Assembly: GCA_001769855.1 (NCBI GenBank)
Contig: MEPP01000014.1
Coordinates: forward strand, 1-64,000
Direction of reading: 5' to 3'
DNA: 64,000 bases
From: Bdellovibrionales bacterium GWA2_49_15
GTDB taxonomy: Bacteria > Bdellovibrionota > Bacteriovoracia > Bacteriovoracales > Bacteriovoracaceae
A program made the position numbers and the translations under genes. Shown here piece by piece: positions 1-8,032 of the stretch (the first letter of the stretch is position 1; each line of letters starts with the position of its first letter). The notes under the pieces were generated by a model. It was given only the letters and a program-made list of their open reading frames with translations, was not told the DNA's origin and made no database searches.

Positions 1-849
1 AAGGAACAATCGATCAGTAATCAGCTGGGATAAAATATGAATTGATTCCTCTGACTCATACAACCTGTGGATGAAGTCCAAGAATTCGAGGGTGAAGTCC
101 AAAATCATGGCATAGATGAGGAACTCGGAAAGTTTATTCACACAGGGCATTTCGATGGGCTTCAGACGAATCCAGCAGGTCACCATGTAAATCAACATAA
201 CAATGGCCATCCCTGAGACAATCGCGGAAAAAAGAAAAACTATCGGCATTAAGACAGAACTCCACCAGGGGTTGGCTTTAATTGACCCGAAAATAAAACC
301 GACATAACCGTGGAGCATAAACGCAGAGGGGATACCAATGATGGTGATCAACTTCCCCGCCTTGTCATCGAACTCAATGGCTTTAGGCGAAACATCAGTT
401 GCACCCAAGGTCAGAAGTTTATACACATACTTGATTAAGCCAGGTTTGGTCTTTGAGAGATGCACGATGTCAGCCCTATAGTCGAACCAAATTTCAGCCA
501 ACAAAACCACCAATAAATACCAGGCATAGACAAATCCAAACATCGCCATCGCTGATGTGGTGTGAGGAGTTGCAATCATTTCAAGAGCACGCTCAGGATG
601 GCCTAAGTGCGACATCAGTGGCAAAGGTGCAACCATAAGAAACGAGAGTGCGCTTAAGAGTGCGAGTCGATAAACCGGAAGTAGCGCCTTCACGTTAAAA
701 ACCCGCTCAAGGGAAGCTAAAATAAATGCCCCTGCAACAAGTCCCGTTAAATACGGGTAGAGCACAATGAGCAGCTCCCACTGCAGATGGTATTCATTGG
801 GATAAATATAGCCTGTGATACGTTCCATGACTGGGATAATTTGATCCAT
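1..849 (-). CDS. NrfD/PsrC-family quinol-interacting membrane protein, 3' end beyond the window
   Basis: The visible 283 residues run in frame from an ATG at 849 to the left edge with no stop, so the C-terminus is missing. The translation starts MDQIIPVMERITGYIYPNEY and is strongly hydrophobic, with about six to seven membrane helices visible. Segments such as YLTGLVAGAF and SHLGHPERAL are typical of the NrfD/PsrC family, whose members exchange electrons between the quinone pool and a four-cluster ferredoxin partner. It starts three bases after the ferredoxin gene at 853-1665, which itself overlaps an octahaem cytochrome, giving a cytochrome-FeS-NrfD module. Substrate and direction of electron flow cannot be read from the sequence. 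Confidence 0.85.
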   Translation of the reverse strand, partial: MDQIIPVMERITGYIYPNEYHLQWELLIVLYPYLTGLVAGAFILASLERVFNVKALLPVYRLALLSALSFLMVAPLPLMSHLGHPERALEMIATPHTTSAMAMFGFVYAWYLLVVLLAEIWFDYRADIVHLSKTKPGLIKYVYKLLTLGATDVSPKAIEFDDKAGKLITIIGIPSAFMLHGYVGFIFGSIKANPWWSSVLMPIVFLFSAIVSGMAIVMLIYMVTCWIRLKPIEMPCVNKLSEFLIYAMILDFTLEFLDFIHRLYESEESIHILSQLITDRLFL

Positions 850-852
850 AGT

Positions 853-1665
853 TTACCTGACCTCTTGATCGGCGTTAGCGTAGAAAGCTTTCGGCCGAGT
901 GTTCAACTCTGATTTCAATGTTCGAATTGGGTGAAATCTTAGAAAGTGATGAAGCGGGCTGCTGCGTTTGTTGAGATCACCGAAAACCCGTGCCTGAGTC
1001 GGACAAACTTCAACGCAGGCAGGGAGTAACCCTTTTGCAATCCGGTGGTAACAGAATGTGCACTTGTCTGCTACGTTCTTTTCGGGGTGCATATAGCGCG
1101 CACCATACGGACAAGCTTGGATGCAGTACCGACATCCAACACAATATGACTCATCGACGAGCACGACACCGTCCTTAGTTTGAAAAGTTGCTCCAACCGG
1201 GCACACCTGCACGCAAGGTGGATTGGCACAGTGGTTGCAGAGTTTCGGCACGAAAAAGGTCCTAAGAATACTTGAATCTATTTGGCGATCGGGAAAGCCG
1301 TCAATGCCGCCATTGGGACTATCAACCATCGTTTCTCCCTCGGAAGGGATAATGTAACGTTCAATCCAGGTCCTCATAGTATGTGGACCTTCAGGAACAT
1401 GGTTCTCTTTTTTACAGGCATTGGCACACCGGCCACAGCCGATACATTTTGCGATATCAACCGCCATGGCGTAGTTGTTGGCTTCAGAAGGTTCCCCAGA
1501 AGCTTTTGTATCATCTACGGATTGCTGGCCGAAAAGTTTATGGTGCCAGAAGCCAAAGGTGAGCAATGTCATTCCAGCCGGGATGGCTTTTATGAAACCA
1601 TCCAGAAATTCCCGACGATCAATGCTCTTCGTTTCATCTTTTCGATTTTCTTTTTGAGTACTCAT
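853..1665 (-). CDS. Tat-exported 4x[4Fe-4S] ferredoxin subunit (DmsB/NrfC/HmcB type)
   Basis: A 270-residue electron-transfer subunit. An N-terminal RREFL motif followed by a hydrophobic stretch looks like a Tat signal or uncleaved anchor. Four cysteine groups follow in the usual DmsB-like arrangement: CIGCGRCANAC, CNHCANPPCVQVCP, CVGCRYCIQACPYGAR and CTFC...CVEVCP, enough for four [4Fe-4S] clusters. The ATG at 1665 is chosen because GGAGG lies just upstream and ATGA overlaps the stop of the preceding cytochrome gene; a further upstream in-frame start lies inside that gene. In the family this subunit links the haem protein to the NrfD-type membrane protein encoded next at 849. Confidence 0.92.
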   Translation of the reverse strand: MSTQKENRKDETKSIDRREFLDGFIKAIPAGMTLLTFGFWHHKLFGQQSVDDTKASGEPSEANNYAMAVDIAKCIGCGRCANACKKENHVPEGPHTMRTWIERYIIPSEGETMVDSPNGGIDGFPDRQIDSSILRTFFVPKLCNHCANPPCVQVCPVGATFQTKDGVVLVDESYCVGCRYCIQACPYGARYMHPEKNVADKCTFCYHRIAKGLLPACVEVCPTQARVFGDLNKRSSPLHHFLRFHPIRTLKSELNTRPKAFYANADQEVR

Positions 1666-2414
1666 GGCCTTCCCTCCGGAGAATGCGGATAGTGGCAATC
1701 CCAGCAAAGATAGCGGCCGGCGTGGGCCATATCTACCCTCGGAATTCCAGGCATATCCTTTACCTGCGGTCCATTATTCGCATGGCATTTGCCGCAAAAA
1801 TCATTATTTGTCGGCTTCCCGACCCTATTTAGATGAGGAGTTTTGAAATGTTCCTTGGGCACTTGATGACAGGTGGTGCACTCGAGAGACGAATGATGCG
1901 AAACCATCTTCTGCGCTACAATACTTCGATGGCAGGCACTACATTCCTTTGGAGTCACGGGGGGGACGGGATTGTGAGGATTGTGGCACGTCATGCAAGC
2001 TTTCCCGGGATTATGCTGAATGGTGATAATCTGGGGAAATCCCGTTGGCCGAGATGGGTTGTAATTATGACAAAGCGGGCAACCTTCTCTTTGGCGCGGA
2101 GCTGGTGGTTTGATTGATGTCGGGTCATCGGCGTGATTAGCGGATGGACCATGACATACCTCGCAGGAAACACCTCTGTGGAATCCGCTGGATTTAACTT
2201 TGAAAATTTCCTCGTGGCATTCCGTGCAGGCATTTACACCTGCGTAACTGATGGGCAGCTGGCGAATTTCCTCGATGGAATCGGCCCGGTAATGCCCATA
2301 TTTGCCAAAAGACTTTGGGATAAGTAGAGCGCGTATTGCAAAAAAAGCCACGATACCCACAACTGCAACGGCTCCCAACACAATTAATTGCTGCGGAACT
2401 TTACCATTTTTCAA
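1662..2414 (-). CDS. Membrane-anchored octahaem cytochrome c
   Basis: A 250-residue protein with an N-terminal uncleaved helix (about residues 9-30) and eight CXXCH haem-c motifs: CTECH, CEVCH, CPLCH, CMTCH, CSACH, CTTCH, CGKCH and CWDCH. The bulk should therefore sit in the periplasm. The start is a TTG at 2414 preceded by GGAGGG with a 5-base gap; no ATG in this frame fits as well. It overlaps the ferredoxin gene by ATGA. It is probably the electron donor or acceptor of the module whose other parts are at 853-1665 and 1-849. The AT-rich 140 bases upstream (2415-2554) may hold a weak promoter, but I cannot define one confidently. Confidence 0.9.
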   Translation of the reverse strand: MKNGKVPQQLIVLGAVAVVGIVAFFAIRALLIPKSFGKYGHYRADSIEEIRQLPISYAGVNACTECHEEIFKVKSSGFHRGVSCEVCHGPSANHADDPTSIKPPAPRQREGCPLCHNYNPSRPTGFPQIITIQHNPGKACMTCHNPHNPVPPVTPKECSACHRSIVAQKMVSHHSSLECTTCHQVPKEHFKTPHLNRVGKPTNNDFCGKCHANNGPQVKDMPGIPRVDMAHAGRYLCWDCHYPHSPEGRP

Positions 2415-2554
2415 TGAAGCCCTCCATGTAACCTAAAGGCGTCTTAATAGTCTAAAAATTATCTAGATTTTCGACGACTCTATCATAAAAAAATATAGAG
2501 ACAAAATAAAATTATTCGCGCGCTTTATTTTTTTTTGCAAAAATTCAAAGTTGT

Positions 2555-3790
2555 TCATCCGTGTGAAGCATGTGATTGATCACCTGATTGTTCACCGCCC
2601 AGCTCACGCATGGAAAATGGAATCGCCATTTTCACAAGCAGGGTGAAAACGAGAAATCCGATGGCAAAGATTCCTGAAGCCACACGGTACTCAGTCAAGC
2701 TCGGCGTATACTGATAAATTTCACCAAGGGTATCGGGGGTCAGACCGGGAATAACTAGGCCCATCCCCTTTTCAACGTAGACGCCGAAAAAAATCAGAAT
2801 GCATCCAATATTCATGGTGTAAACATTCTCTCTCGTTTTGGGGATAAGGAACAATAAGAACGCAATTAAGCTACACGCCAACGCTGGCCACATAAAGTAA
2901 TGTACTTCAGTTTTGCCTTGAACCGAGGAAAACAGCACTTGAGTGAAGACCAGATGTTCGGTGTGTGAGTAGTACTCTTTGAAAACTTCAGCACCCAAAA
3001 GGAACACATTGATAAACATGGCGTAAGACATCAATTCGGCTATTTTGTGAAGAGCGGCATCCTTAATCTTCAATCCCTCTGTCTTTCGCAAGATTTGAAA
3101 AAGAATCAGCAGCACGGCTGGACCAGAGCAAAAGGCAGAAGCTAAAAATCTTGGAGCAAGAATGGACGCATTCCAAAATGGCCGCGCGGCAATACCATTA
3201 TAGAGGAAGGCGGTTACGGTGTGAATGGATACTGCGGAGGGGACTGAAAGTAAGACGAGCGGAATGACAATTTTTTTATTGTAGTGCTTGCCTTTGAACC
3301 CCATATAGATAATGTGGCCTGCGATCACGACGTTGAGTAAGAAATAAGCATTAAGCACGAGAATATCCCATGCCAAAAGAGAACTTGGAAAATTGAGTGT
3401 TCCCAAGAAAGGCATGATGTGCATGACCCGGTCAGGACGCCCGATATCAACCGTGACAAAAAGAAAACACATAACGATGGCACTAATGGCCAGCAACTCA
3501 CCTAAGAGTACAACTTCCTTGATCGGTCCCCAGTCATAAATATAGGCCGGAATGACGAGCATGATGGCGGCAGCGGCAACACCAACGAGAAAAGTAAAGT
3601 TGCCTATATAAAATCCCCAAGAAATTGGGTCGCGCATATTTGTAAGAGTTAAACCATCACTGAGCTGGTCGATATACGCCAGGCATCCTGAGAGGATTAA
3701 AATCCCGAGAAAAATAATCCAGGCCCAGTAGTATCGGTCCCCTTTGAGCCATAGTTTAACGGTCGCTGTGATAAAATTGATTAATCCCAT
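2555..3790 (-). CDS. NrfD-family integral membrane quinol oxidoreductase subunit (HmcC/DsrP type)
   Basis: 411 residues with about ten membrane helices, the length and layout of the larger HmcC/DsrP branch of the NrfD family rather than the shorter PsrC branch. Family-typical stretches include MRDPISWGFYIGN and DIGRPDRVMHIM near the N-terminal third, and PSAVSIHTVTAF in the middle. The ATG at 3790 has AAGGGGA five bases upstream. The preceding ferredoxin gene ends only 12 bases away. The C-terminus is hydrophilic with several histidines (SHASHG). It should take electrons from, or give them to, membrane quinone and pass them via the partner ferredoxin to the tetrahaem cytochrome. DsrP-like roles in sulfur metabolism are not supported, since no dsrAB or dsrMK genes are present here. 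Confidence 0.9.
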   Translation of the reverse strand: MGLINFITATVKLWLKGDRYYWAWIIFLGILILSGCLAYIDQLSDGLTLTNMRDPISWGFYIGNFTFLVGVAAAAIMLVIPAYIYDWGPIKEVVLLGELLAISAIVMCFLFVTVDIGRPDRVMHIMPFLGTLNFPSSLLAWDILVLNAYFLLNVVIAGHIIYMGFKGKHYNKKIVIPLVLLSVPSAVSIHTVTAFLYNGIAARPFWNASILAPRFLASAFCSGPAVLLILFQILRKTEGLKIKDAALHKIAELMSYAMFINVFLLGAEVFKEYYSHTEHLVFTQVLFSSVQGKTEVHYFMWPALACSLIAFLLFLIPKTRENVYTMNIGCILIFFGVYVEKGMGLVIPGLTPDTLGEIYQYTPSLTEYRVASGIFAIGFLVFTLLVKMAIPFSMRELGGEQSGDQSHASHG

Positions 3791-3802
3791 GAAATCCCCT
3801 TT

Positions 3803-4891
3803 CTAGATACCATAGAAGTAGAAAAACTTTGGTCGGGTGGCCAGCTCATTTTTGAGAATCAAAACCCGTTTATGTTCCATGATGTAGCGTATTTCGCTTT
3901 CTGGGTCGAGAAGGTTCCCAAATTTTCGAGACCCCACAGGACAGATATCGACACAGGCGGGATAAAGCCCTTTGCGCGTGCGTTGAATACAAAATGTACA
4001 TTTTTCCACCACTCCCTTCATGCGCGGACGATTGCCAAGGTAATGCATGTTCGTGTTGAGATCTTCACCTGTGAGCTTGGGCTCGGACCAGTTAAAGTGG
4101 CGGGCACCGTAAGGGCACGCGCCCATACAATAACGGCAACCAATACACCAATCGTAATCAATGACGACGATGCCATCCTCTTCCATCCACGTAGCTTTGG
4201 CCGGGCATACCTTTACACAAGGTGGATTCTCACATTGCTGACAGGCAACGGGTACATAAAAATGTCCGGCCCTGGGCACAGCGCAGGGGGCATTAGATGG
4301 AGCCATTGTTGGTTCACGGTACAGCGGATATTGTGAATTTGGATTATCCAGAATCGCCTTTTGAGTCGCATCAACTTTTGAAACGTAAGGGGGGAGTGGA
4401 GCGGCCTTTTGTTCTTCTGGCGTTCTTTCATCTCCATGCACACTAGCAGGAGAGCAGTAGTATGCGTCTGCATCCTTGAAGTCGATGCCGCTCTCTTTGT
4501 TGAATTCTAAAACGCGAATCCATTCGATGATGGGATCGCGAGATTGGTTATTTTCGTTCACGCAGGCATGCACACAACGGCGGCAGCCAATGCATCGAGA
4601 AATATCGAGTCCATATCCGAAATGAACCCCCTTCATTGCTGGAGTCGCTTCAATGACTCCTGGTTTTGAGTACTTTTCTTCGTTTTCTTTCTCCAAGTTT
4701 CTGAGCAGCTCTTGCACCTGCTGAGGAGTGAGTTCGAGGAAATGTTTCCGCAGCATTTGATCAAAGGTCTTTTGGTTGCAACCACTGAGATTGGGAAGAC
4801 AAATTCCAGCCGCCACAGCACTTGTGGCGGAAATAAAGTTGCGTCGATTCATTGTCTTGTCTGAATTCTTTTTGGATTCTGGTGTGTCCAT
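3803..4891 (-). CDS. Tat-exported 4x[4Fe-4S] ferredoxin subunit (DsrO/HmcB type), probable lipoprotein
   Basis: 362 residues starting at the ATG at 4891, two bases after the stop of the tetrahaem cytochrome gene; GGAGG lies 11 bases upstream. NRRNFI is a twin-arginine motif followed by a hydrophobic region ending in LSGC, which also fits a lipobox. Cluster ligands appear as CIGCRRCVHAC, CQQCENPPCVKVCP, CIGCRYCMGACPYGAR and CTFC...CVDICP. Between the first and second groups there is an insertion of roughly 90 residues, longer than in the shorter paralogue at 853-1665. It lies directly upstream of the HmcC/DsrP-like gene, so both form one complex by family precedent. Confidence 0.92.
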   Translation of the reverse strand: MDTPESKKNSDKTMNRRNFISATSAVAAGICLPNLSGCNQKTFDQMLRKHFLELTPQQVQELLRNLEKENEEKYSKPGVIEATPAMKGVHFGYGLDISRCIGCRRCVHACVNENNQSRDPIIEWIRVLEFNKESGIDFKDADAYYCSPASVHGDERTPEEQKAAPLPPYVSKVDATQKAILDNPNSQYPLYREPTMAPSNAPCAVPRAGHFYVPVACQQCENPPCVKVCPAKATWMEEDGIVVIDYDWCIGCRYCMGACPYGARHFNWSEPKLTGEDLNTNMHYLGNRPRMKGVVEKCTFCIQRTRKGLYPACVDICPVGSRKFGNLLDPESEIRYIMEHKRVLILKNELATRPKFFYFYGI

Positions 4892-4892
4892 A

Positions 4893-5447
4893 TTATTTCT
4901 TGCCTCCAAGAAAAAAAGGCTTGGCTTCAGGCGCGGGGGGCGCAGGGAACGGTACAACTTTTTTTACTTTAGGTGAATGTGGATCATGGCAGTGAACACA
5001 AAGGTAATACGACTTGGGTCCATTCCATGAGCCGCTGCGCTTGCCATGAACGCCAGCTTTCCAGTCGCGATAAGTTGGCCCATGGCACTGTCCACAGAGA
5101 CGATAGGATTCCGAAAAGTCGATCAGTTTACCACTCGCAAGTCGCAACTTATCTCTGTTCTTAGGATTGTGACAGTCGAGACACCACCGTTGTTGGGCTG
5201 CATGTTCGAATTTAATGTTCGTATGCTCATCGACAAGGACACGTGGTTTGGGATTGACGACTAAACCTTCGTGGCAGGCAGAGCAGGGGAAGATGCCTTC
5301 GGACAAAGGTGCAAGTGGCGTCGGTTTTGAGTCCTCGTGTGCGCCCGACTGGAAATGAGAATCTTCAGCATGGATTGGCATCACCCATATCGTGACAACA
5401 ATCAACGCGCACAAGGCATTACTAAATAATCTGGTTCTGTTGATCAT
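4893..5447 (-). CDS. Exported tetrahaem cytochrome c
   Basis: 184 residues with a cleavable signal peptide (MINRTRLFSNALCALIVV then a cut near IHA-ED) and four CXXCH motifs: CSACH, CLDCH, CGQCH and CVHCH. The C-terminus is proline rich and basic. The ATG at 5447 is preferred because it places the signal peptide at the very N-terminus; the open frame extends 30 codons further upstream without a signal-like sequence. The ribosome-binding site is weak. It is the first gene of the minus-strand unit that continues through the ferredoxin and NrfD genes, and the promoter at 5613-5662 lies about 165 bases upstream. Confidence 0.9.
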   Translation of the reverse strand: MINRTRLFSNALCALIVVTIWVMPIHAEDSHFQSGAHEDSKPTPLAPLSEGIFPCSACHEGLVVNPKPRVLVDEHTNIKFEHAAQQRWCLDCHNPKNRDKLRLASGKLIDFSESYRLCGQCHGPTYRDWKAGVHGKRSGSWNGPKSYYLCVHCHDPHSPKVKKVVPFPAPPAPEAKPFFLGGKK

Positions 5448-5612
5448 GGATACACACTCACTTATTTCTAGGATATTGCAATTTATCCTTATAGGTTTGG
5501 CATGGGCAACATAATTAAGACACCATTCTGCACACATTTCTTGTGTGCTCGCGCTGGCGATTATCGGCCATTACTTTCATAATGGGATTTGGCCATGAGT
5601 ACCATTGATACG

Positions 5613-5662
5613 ATTCCTGATTTTAGTCATTAGGATCGCCTTTTCAAGCTAACATTTATCAT
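5613..5662 (-). promoter_or_regulatory. Promoter of the minus-strand cytochrome/NrfD unit with a conserved upstream element
   Basis: Read on the minus strand, a -35 box TTGAAA (5647-5642) and a -10 box TAAAAT (5625-5620) are 16 bases apart. The -35 box is the end of a 22-base element (5662-5641) found again with two changes at 14157-14136 in the same position relative to the other minus-strand cytochrome gene. The shared core reads GTTAGCTTGAAAA, preceded by ATGA and an A-rich stretch. Conservation reaching about 15 bases upstream of the -35 box suggests an activator site. Confidence 0.6.
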
Positions 5663-5833
5663 GTTTTTGCCCTCGCAATGGAATAGGGATTTGTTACAAA
5701 CATTAGGCAATGGAAAAAAAAAGAAGTCCTGCTTCTACACAGGCCCTACATCTGATACCGCCAAAAAATGAAATGCTCTGATTTTTTTTGTTTTGAAAAT
5801 TTCAAATGTCGGGTTTCTCGGAATGGAGGGAGG

Positions 5834-5875
5834 TGCCGACAAATATTCTGTAGGTATTTCCCGACAAAATTCTCC
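5834..5875. repeat. Direct repeat of CCGACAAA-(T)ATTCT, candidate operator
   Basis: CCGACAAATATTCT begins at 5836 and CCGACAAAATTCT at 5861, 25 bases apart centre to centre, i.e. roughly two and a half helical turns. An inverted copy of the core, TGTCGGG, lies at 5807-5813 and pairs with CCCGACA at 5860-5866; CCGTCGG follows at 5874-5880. Repeated and inverted copies in front of a gene are typical of regulator binding sites. Which protein binds is unknown; the NtrC-type regulator at 10905-12302 is one candidate. Confidence 0.45.
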
Positions 5876-5980
5876 GTCGGTTTTGCAAGTTCGTGAAATA
5901 TTTGTGTGCCCTATGTTGGTCTTTACTTTGCAGACGAACTGGCAAGACCGAATAAATGGTTACTAACAAGGAAGGACATT

Positions 5981-6337
5981 ATGAATACCACAAAAAAGCA
6001 TGAGAAAGTTGTCGTCATCAGTATGTACGCAGGACTTGGAATTGGGTTCTTAGCATTTCTGGGAATTGGTTTAGTGCCAGGGCTGTTGTATGGTGGTTAT
6101 ATCGGATTAATTATGGCCGGTTCGATTTTCGGAATGCCGGTAGAACCGACACTGGTCGCTCGCCTATTAACAGGGGGAGGAATGGGGCTAGGTGCTTTGA
6201 TGGCCTTGACCTTCTTTCTCGTCGTAGGCAGTCTCGTCGGAACAGTGACTGGTTTTGCCATCGCCGCAGTGAAAGAGAATCGGGCGAAATCGATTGCCGC
6301 GTTGGAAGCTGTCCAAGTGAAACAAAGAATACCCTAA
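5981..6337 (+). CDS. Small membrane protein of unknown function
   Basis: 118 residues; I do not recognise a family. Three hydrophobic segments are visible (about residues 13-35, 38-55 and 66-98), rich in glycine and small residues, followed by a short basic tail. The ATG at 5981 is preceded by AAGGAAGGA, while the longer open frame upstream lacks a ribosome-binding site. A hairpin (6353-6397) follows the stop, so it may be its own transcription unit. It sits between the two oppositely oriented cytochrome units and could be an accessory subunit of either, but no sequence feature shows this. Confidence 0.75.
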   Translation: MNTTKKHEKVVVISMYAGLGIGFLAFLGIGLVPGLLYGGYIGLIMAGSIFGMPVEPTLVARLLTGGGMGLGALMALTFFLVVGSLVGTVTGFAIAAVKENRAKSIAALEAVQVKQRIP

Positions 6338-6352
6338 GCGAATAAGACACAG

Positions 6353-6400
6353 GCACTTACTGGGAAGATGATCTTTCGCAGACTCTCCAGTAAGTGCTTT
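6353..6400 (+). terminator. Hairpin downstream of the small membrane protein gene
   Basis: GCACTTACTGG (6353-6363) and CCAGTAAGTGC (6387-6397) form an 11-bp perfect stem with a 23-base loop, followed by TTT only. The large loop and short T-run make it a weak intrinsic terminator; it may instead be an RNA-processing or protein-binding site. Confidence 0.5.
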
Positions 6401-6408
6401 GCAAATTC

Positions 6409-6437
6409 TTAACCATGATATTTAATATTTTTAAAAT
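6409..6437 (+). promoter_or_regulatory. Possible sigma-70-type promoter for the 7-haem cytochrome b/c gene
   Basis: TTAACC (6409-6414) and TAAAAT (6432-6437) are separated by 17 bases in an A/T-rich stretch just after the hairpin at 6353-6397 and 30 bases before the ATG at 6467. The A/T richness makes chance matches likely, so this is tentative. I found no GG-N10-GC sigma-54 promoter here. Confidence 0.35.
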
Positions 6438-6466
6438 ACAAAAACTATTTCATCCCGGGAGGCAGC

Positions 6467-8020
6467 ATGCTTCTTCGTTATAAGACCTTTTTCATCCTCA
6501 ACTTGAGCTTTTTAATTTCAAATTTTGTTTTTGCGACAGACGATGCCAATTCATGCCGCAGTTGTCACTCGCAAGAGAAACTCGGCACTGTGCAATTTAG
6601 TCAATCAGCACATGGCAACTTTGAGTGTGTTGACTGCCATCAAGGATTCACCGCAACGATCGGGACAGATAATTCCGTCCCCCATGGCATAGGCAAAGCA
6701 GAGGCCATGAAGACCTGTGTGAACTGTCATGAAGGCTCGCTTGGAAAACCTGATCTGGTTACTCATGCGGGGCAAGCAACGGCCCCCGATTCTGGCTTGC
6801 CGTTTTGTCTGGACTGTCACGGTGATCCGCACGTCATCCGCGTGGCTTCAACGCTTTCGCCGGTCGTCCATCGCCAGCATATGAGCGAGCGTTGCTTAAC
6901 GTGCCATGACGATGGTGGGGAAAATGCTGGCAAACCCGTCCTTCAAATTGGCGAAATAAAGGACGTTCACAAAGGTAGGATCGCGGACACCTATGAGCAT
7001 TCTGTCCATGGCAGAAAACTTTACCTTGGGTCCAATAAAGCTCCTGGCTGTGCTGACTGTCATGGAGGTCACGTCCAAACGAACCTCAAAGTTGACCGCA
7101 TCAAGGTTTGTGCCCAATGCCACAAGGATGTTACGGCTGCTTTTGGCACTTTGATCGATCATGAACCCTACACATGGGATAAAAAGCCGGTCTCTTTTGT
7201 TACGATTAAATTTTTTGCGCTCCTCACCTTTTTGACCATTCTTGGACTTTGCTTGCATGTGGCGATGGATCTTTTTGGAACTGTCAGGCGCTGGTTTAAA
7301 GGCCAGCCCTTGCGATTGCCTCACCATGGTCCCGATGCTCACCAAACAGTACAACGCTTTGATATCCATCAACGTTTGCAGCACGGACTTATGGCATTGT
7401 CTTTTACCTTGTTGGTATTAACCGGTTGGCCACTTGCCCAAACCAAGGTCTCCACCTCCCAGACGTGGGTCAAGCTTTTTGGTGGAATCGACGGCGCGGG
7501 GTTAGTGCACCGGATGGCAGCAGTTATCCTTATTTTAGCAAGCCTTTACCATCTTATTTATCTAATCATGTTGGGGGGGAAGAGAAAGCTGCGATTGAGC
7601 ATGCTCCCCATGCCTAAAGATGTTATGGATGCTTTTCAGAACATCCTTTACTTTCTAGGGCTACGAAATGAGCCTCCGAAATTCGGCCGTTTCTCCTATA
7701 TTGAGAAGTTCGATTATTGGGCGGTATTCTGGGGGATGTTCATCATGGCAGGTTCTGGCTTTTTGCGATGGTTCCCTGAAACTGCAACGAAATATCTTCC
7801 CGCCTGGGTTTACGAGATTGGATTGCATGCTCACACGGACGAGGCTTTGCTGGCGGCAATGGCAATTTTCCTCTGGCATTTTTATAATGTGCATTTAAGA
7901 CCGGCAGTTTTTCCGATGTCACGAGTTTTTCTCCACGGACAACTGACGGTAACTGAGCTCAAGCATGAGCACCCGCTAGAATACGAAGAACTCGTACGGC
8001 AAGGAAAAATTCGGGAGTAG
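6467..8020 (+). CDS. Heptahaem cytochrome c fused to a cytochrome b561-like membrane domain (CbcL-like)
   Basis: 517 residues: a signal peptide, a periplasmic region with seven CXXCH motifs (CRSCH, CVDCH, CVNCH, CLDCH, CLTCH, CADCH, CAQCH; about residues 25-225), then five membrane helices (about 245-480). Histidines in the helices (LHVAMD, QHGLMAL, VHRMAAV, LWHFYNVH) suit b-haem ligation as in formate-dehydrogenase-gamma/cytochrome b561 proteins. The c-plus-b fusion resembles Geobacter CbcL, a quinol oxidase used with low-potential extracellular acceptors; orthology is not shown. GGAGG lies four bases before the ATG. A 12-haem gene follows 12 bases later, so electrons may pass quinol, b haems, seven c haems, then twelve. 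Confidence 0.87.
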   Translation: MLLRYKTFFILNLSFLISNFVFATDDANSCRSCHSQEKLGTVQFSQSAHGNFECVDCHQGFTATIGTDNSVPHGIGKAEAMKTCVNCHEGSLGKPDLVTHAGQATAPDSGLPFCLDCHGDPHVIRVASTLSPVVHRQHMSERCLTCHDDGGENAGKPVLQIGEIKDVHKGRIADTYEHSVHGRKLYLGSNKAPGCADCHGGHVQTNLKVDRIKVCAQCHKDVTAAFGTLIDHEPYTWDKKPVSFVTIKFFALLTFLTILGLCLHVAMDLFGTVRRWFKGQPLRLPHHGPDAHQTVQRFDIHQRLQHGLMALSFTLLVLTGWPLAQTKVSTSQTWVKLFGGIDGAGLVHRMAAVILILASLYHLIYLIMLGGKRKLRLSMLPMPKDVMDAFQNILYFLGLRNEPPKFGRFSYIEKFDYWAVFWGMFIMAGSGFLRWFPETATKYLPAWVYEIGLHAHTDEALLAAMAIFLWHFYNVHLRPAVFPMSRVFLHGQLTVTELKHEHPLEYEELVRQGKIRE

Positions 8021-8032
8021 GGAGTTGTAGAT

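Larger units (their letters stand above)
5448..5980. other. 533-base divergent intergenic region with regulatory sequence
   Basis: No convincing gene is seen. Besides the minus-strand promoter at 5613-5662, it holds an A/T-rich stretch around 5709-5806 with the near-perfect palindrome TTTGAAAATTTCAAA (5792-5806), and a cluster of CCGACAAA-type sequences at 5807-5880 just upstream of the plus-strand membrane-protein gene. The region separates two oppositely transcribed electron-transfer units and probably holds the operators of both. Confidence 0.6.

Noticed and set aside
2415..2554. Promoter or terminator in the gap between the two NrfD modules
   Set aside because: CTCTAT/ATAGAG can pair and TTGTCT could be a -35 box, but neither is strong enough to call; the two modules may be one transcript.
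3872..4336. Long antisense frames opposite the ferredoxin and other cytochrome genes
   Set aside because: They are shadows of strongly supported genes, with no ribosome-binding site or domain of their own.
5709..5780. Short frame of 23 codons in the divergent intergenic region
   Set aside because: No clear Shine-Dalgarno and a low-complexity A-rich start; more likely regulatory DNA.
6398..6466. Possible sigma-54 promoter around TTTGCAAA upstream of the CbcL-like gene
   Set aside because: The GG dinucleotide at the required distance (GG-N10-GC) is absent.
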